This document shows positions 62,749-64,000 of a DNA stretch of 64,000 bases, in pieces. The DNA is taken from contig NZ_OY762905.1 of NCBI RefSeq assembly GCF_963666525.1, positions 3,079,501 to 3,143,500 of the forward strand, in the 5' to 3' direction. The position numbers and the translations under genes are program-made. Position 1 is the stretch's first letter. Every line of letters begins with the position of its first letter. Source of the DNA: an uncultured Cohaesibacter sp. (GTDB taxonomy: Bacteria > Pseudomonadota > Alphaproteobacteria > Rhizobiales > Cohaesibacteraceae). Under the pieces are notes generated by a model that saw nothing but the letters and a program-made list of their open reading frames with translations, was not told where the DNA came from and did no database searches.

Positions 62749-64000
62749 TTATGGCTCTTGTCTGTTCCTGTGATGCACCGTCATTGGCAGGGTGTCACCC
62801 GGACGCACGGTGAGGCGGCAGACCGGCTGCACATCCTCGCCCGGCTTCAGGCGCAGCTCCAGATCACGGGCCAGAATGGCAAGGCTGAGGATCGCTTCCG
62901 TCATGCCGAAGGCCAGTCCGGGACAGATGCGCGGGCCGATGCTGAAGGGTACATAGCTGTATTTCGAGCGCTTCTCGCCGTTCAGCGATGCTTCCGGCTC
63001 CAGATGGCGCTCCGGATGGAAAACATGCGGGTTGCTCCACAAGTTGGAATTGCGTTGCAACAGCCATGGCACCACCAGCAGCAAGGTTCCCTTGCCGACC
63101 GGGTGGCCATCAATGCTGGTCTCCTCGATGGCTTCGCGGCCCAGAATGGGAACCGGCGGATAGAGGCGCAGGGTCTCCTCTACAACAGCCTTGGTGTAGG
63201 ACAGTTTGCGAACCTCTGAGAAGGCGAGTGGCTTGTCCCCGAGAACGCTATCGAGTTCGGCTGTCAGCTGCTCCGCCACCCGAGGCGATTGTGACAGCAG
63301 ATACCAGGCCCAGGCCAGTGTATTGGCGGTGGTTTCATGCCCAGCCATGAAAATGACCGCAGCTTCGTTGCGGATGGCTTCGCGGCTCAGAGGTTTGCCG
63401 TCCTCGTCGCAGGCTTCCAGCAAGCCGCCAAGCACCGAGACATTGCCTTCCGACTTGGTGTGGCCATAGCGGTCGATGATCTGGTCGAGGACGGAGTGAA
63501 TGCGTTTGATCGACTTCCTGACGGAGGGCTTGGTGAAACGTGGCAACCATTCGGGCAGGCCTAGCAGGGAGACCAGGTCGATCTGGTCGATGTGACGCTG
63601 ATAATCGGAGAAGGCCTCGACAACCTCGGTGGCGAATTCACGCCCCAGATCCTGACCGAAAATGGTCCGGCAGATGATCTCCGCCGTCAGATGGGCCATT
63701 TCCGACAGGGCGTCGATCTCGGCTCCCTCTTCGAGCGCCATCCATTCACGTTTCTTCTCCTCGATGGTCTCGATCATGATTGGCACGAAGCTCGGAACGC
63801 GCGAGCCATGAATGATCGGCGCGACGATCTTGCGCCGGGCCGTCCAGATCTCTCCGTCGCTGATGAACAGGCCATCGCCAATCAGCGGGCTGAGGGCGTT
63901 GCGCATCTGAGGCGTCTTGCGTTGCAGAGCCTGATGGTTGGTCTGGAAGGCTTCCTTGACCACCTCGGGATCGTTGCAGACCATCAACTGGCGGTTCAGA
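62749..64000 (-). CDS. Cytochrome P450 (N-terminus cut by window edge)
   Basis: About 417 residues of a haem-thiolate monooxygenase are present, and the frame is open to the right edge (LNRQLMVCNDPEVV). It shows the I-helix AGHETTANTLAW, the K-helix ETLRLYPP, and the haem loop FSIGPRICPG with the axial Cys. The C-terminal half resembles fatty-acid or lipid-active bacterial P450s of the CYP4/CYP102-like clan rather than terpene P450s. Coupling to the acyltransferase gene (3-nt spacing) suggests oxidation of an acyl chain or lipid. No redox partner gene is visible in the window. Confidence 0.88.
   Translation of the reverse strand, partial: LNRQLMVCNDPEVVKEAFQTNHQALQRKTPQMRNALSPLIGDGLFISDGEIWTARRKIVAPIIHGSRVPSFVPIMIETIEEKKREWMALEEGAEIDALSEMAHLTAEIICRTIFGQDLGREFATEVVEAFSDYQRHIDQIDLVSLLGLPEWLPRFTKPSVRKSIKRIHSVLDQIIDRYGHTKSEGNVSVLGGLLEACDEDGKPLSREAIRNEAAVIFMAGHETTANTLAWAWYLLSQSPRVAEQLTAELDSVLGDKPLAFSEVRKLSYTKAVVEETLRLYPPVPILGREAIEETSIDGHPVGKGTLLLVVPWLLQRNSNLWSNPHVFHPERHLEPEASLNGEKRSKYSYVPFSIGPRICPGLAFGMTEAILSLAILARDLELRLKPGEDVQPVCRLTVRPGDTLPMTVHHRNRQEP

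Overview
The window reads as chromosomal DNA of a moderately GC-rich alphaproteobacterium, probably a Hyphomicrobiales/Rhizobiales-type and quite possibly marine heterotroph. This is an inference from gene content: an frcRBCAK-type fructose cassette as in Sinorhizobium, several TRAP transporters, an lsr (AI-2) locus and a methylcrotonyl-CoA carboxylase cluster. No rRNA, tRNA, insertion sequence, phage gene or CRISPR array was recognised. Coding density is high and most genes lie in tight operons with ATGA or TGATG overlaps.

Layout. (1) 1-11300: sugar-acid catabolism. A 2-keto-3-deoxygluconate kinase leaves the left edge on the minus strand. It faces an operon of an IclR regulator, 2-dehydro-3-deoxygalactonokinase, a zinc alcohol dehydrogenase, a KduD-like SDR, a D-2-hydroxyacid dehydrogenase, a DctPQM TRAP importer, KDPGal aldolase and an L-fuconate dehydratase-type enolase. 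(2) 11600-15300: adenine deaminase and an SLC13 permease, converging on a 14-bp tandem repeat. (3) 15364-19776: sulfate ABC transporter (sbp-cysT-cysW-cysA) next to a four-cysteine Rrf2 regulator, with a palindromic operator candidate over the sbp promoter. (4) 20116-26151: an SDR, then frcR (ROK) divergent from frcBCAK. (5) 26293: a 56-residue unannotated small ORF. (6) 26848-40683: a CoA-thioester island. The minus arm is IclR-thioesterase-CaiB/BaiF. The plus arm is acyl-CoA ligase, MaoC-like dehydratase, DctQPM, two carboxylase subunits, HMG-CoA lyase and enoyl-CoA hydratase. It appears to import and activate a branched C5 acid and degrade it to acetyl-CoA and acetoacetate. (7) 40834-45233: a TSUP permease and a three-gene coiled-coil/membrane operon of unknown function. 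(8) 45648-50048: a serine-rich surface lipoprotein translationally coupled to a Slam-type outer-membrane exporter, followed by a PAS-LuxR-alpha/beta-hydrolase fusion. (9) 50136-61691: an AI-2 locus. lsrR-lsrK (plus a cupin and pdxY) run left and lsrFACDBGE runs right, from a control region with three CATATG-centred palindromes. (10) 61738-64000: an LpxL-like acyltransferase downstream of a cytochrome P450 cut by the right edge.

Themes. Uptake genes are consistently paired with matching catabolic genes and a local regulator. In four of the five binding-protein-dependent importers, the binding-protein gene is followed by a strong intercistronic hairpin. The least explained and most interesting parts are the Slam/lipoprotein pair, the TelA-like coiled-coil operon, the C5-acid island and the mixed D-galactonate/L-fuconate pathway. 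All family assignments come from reading the translated sequence; no database search was run.
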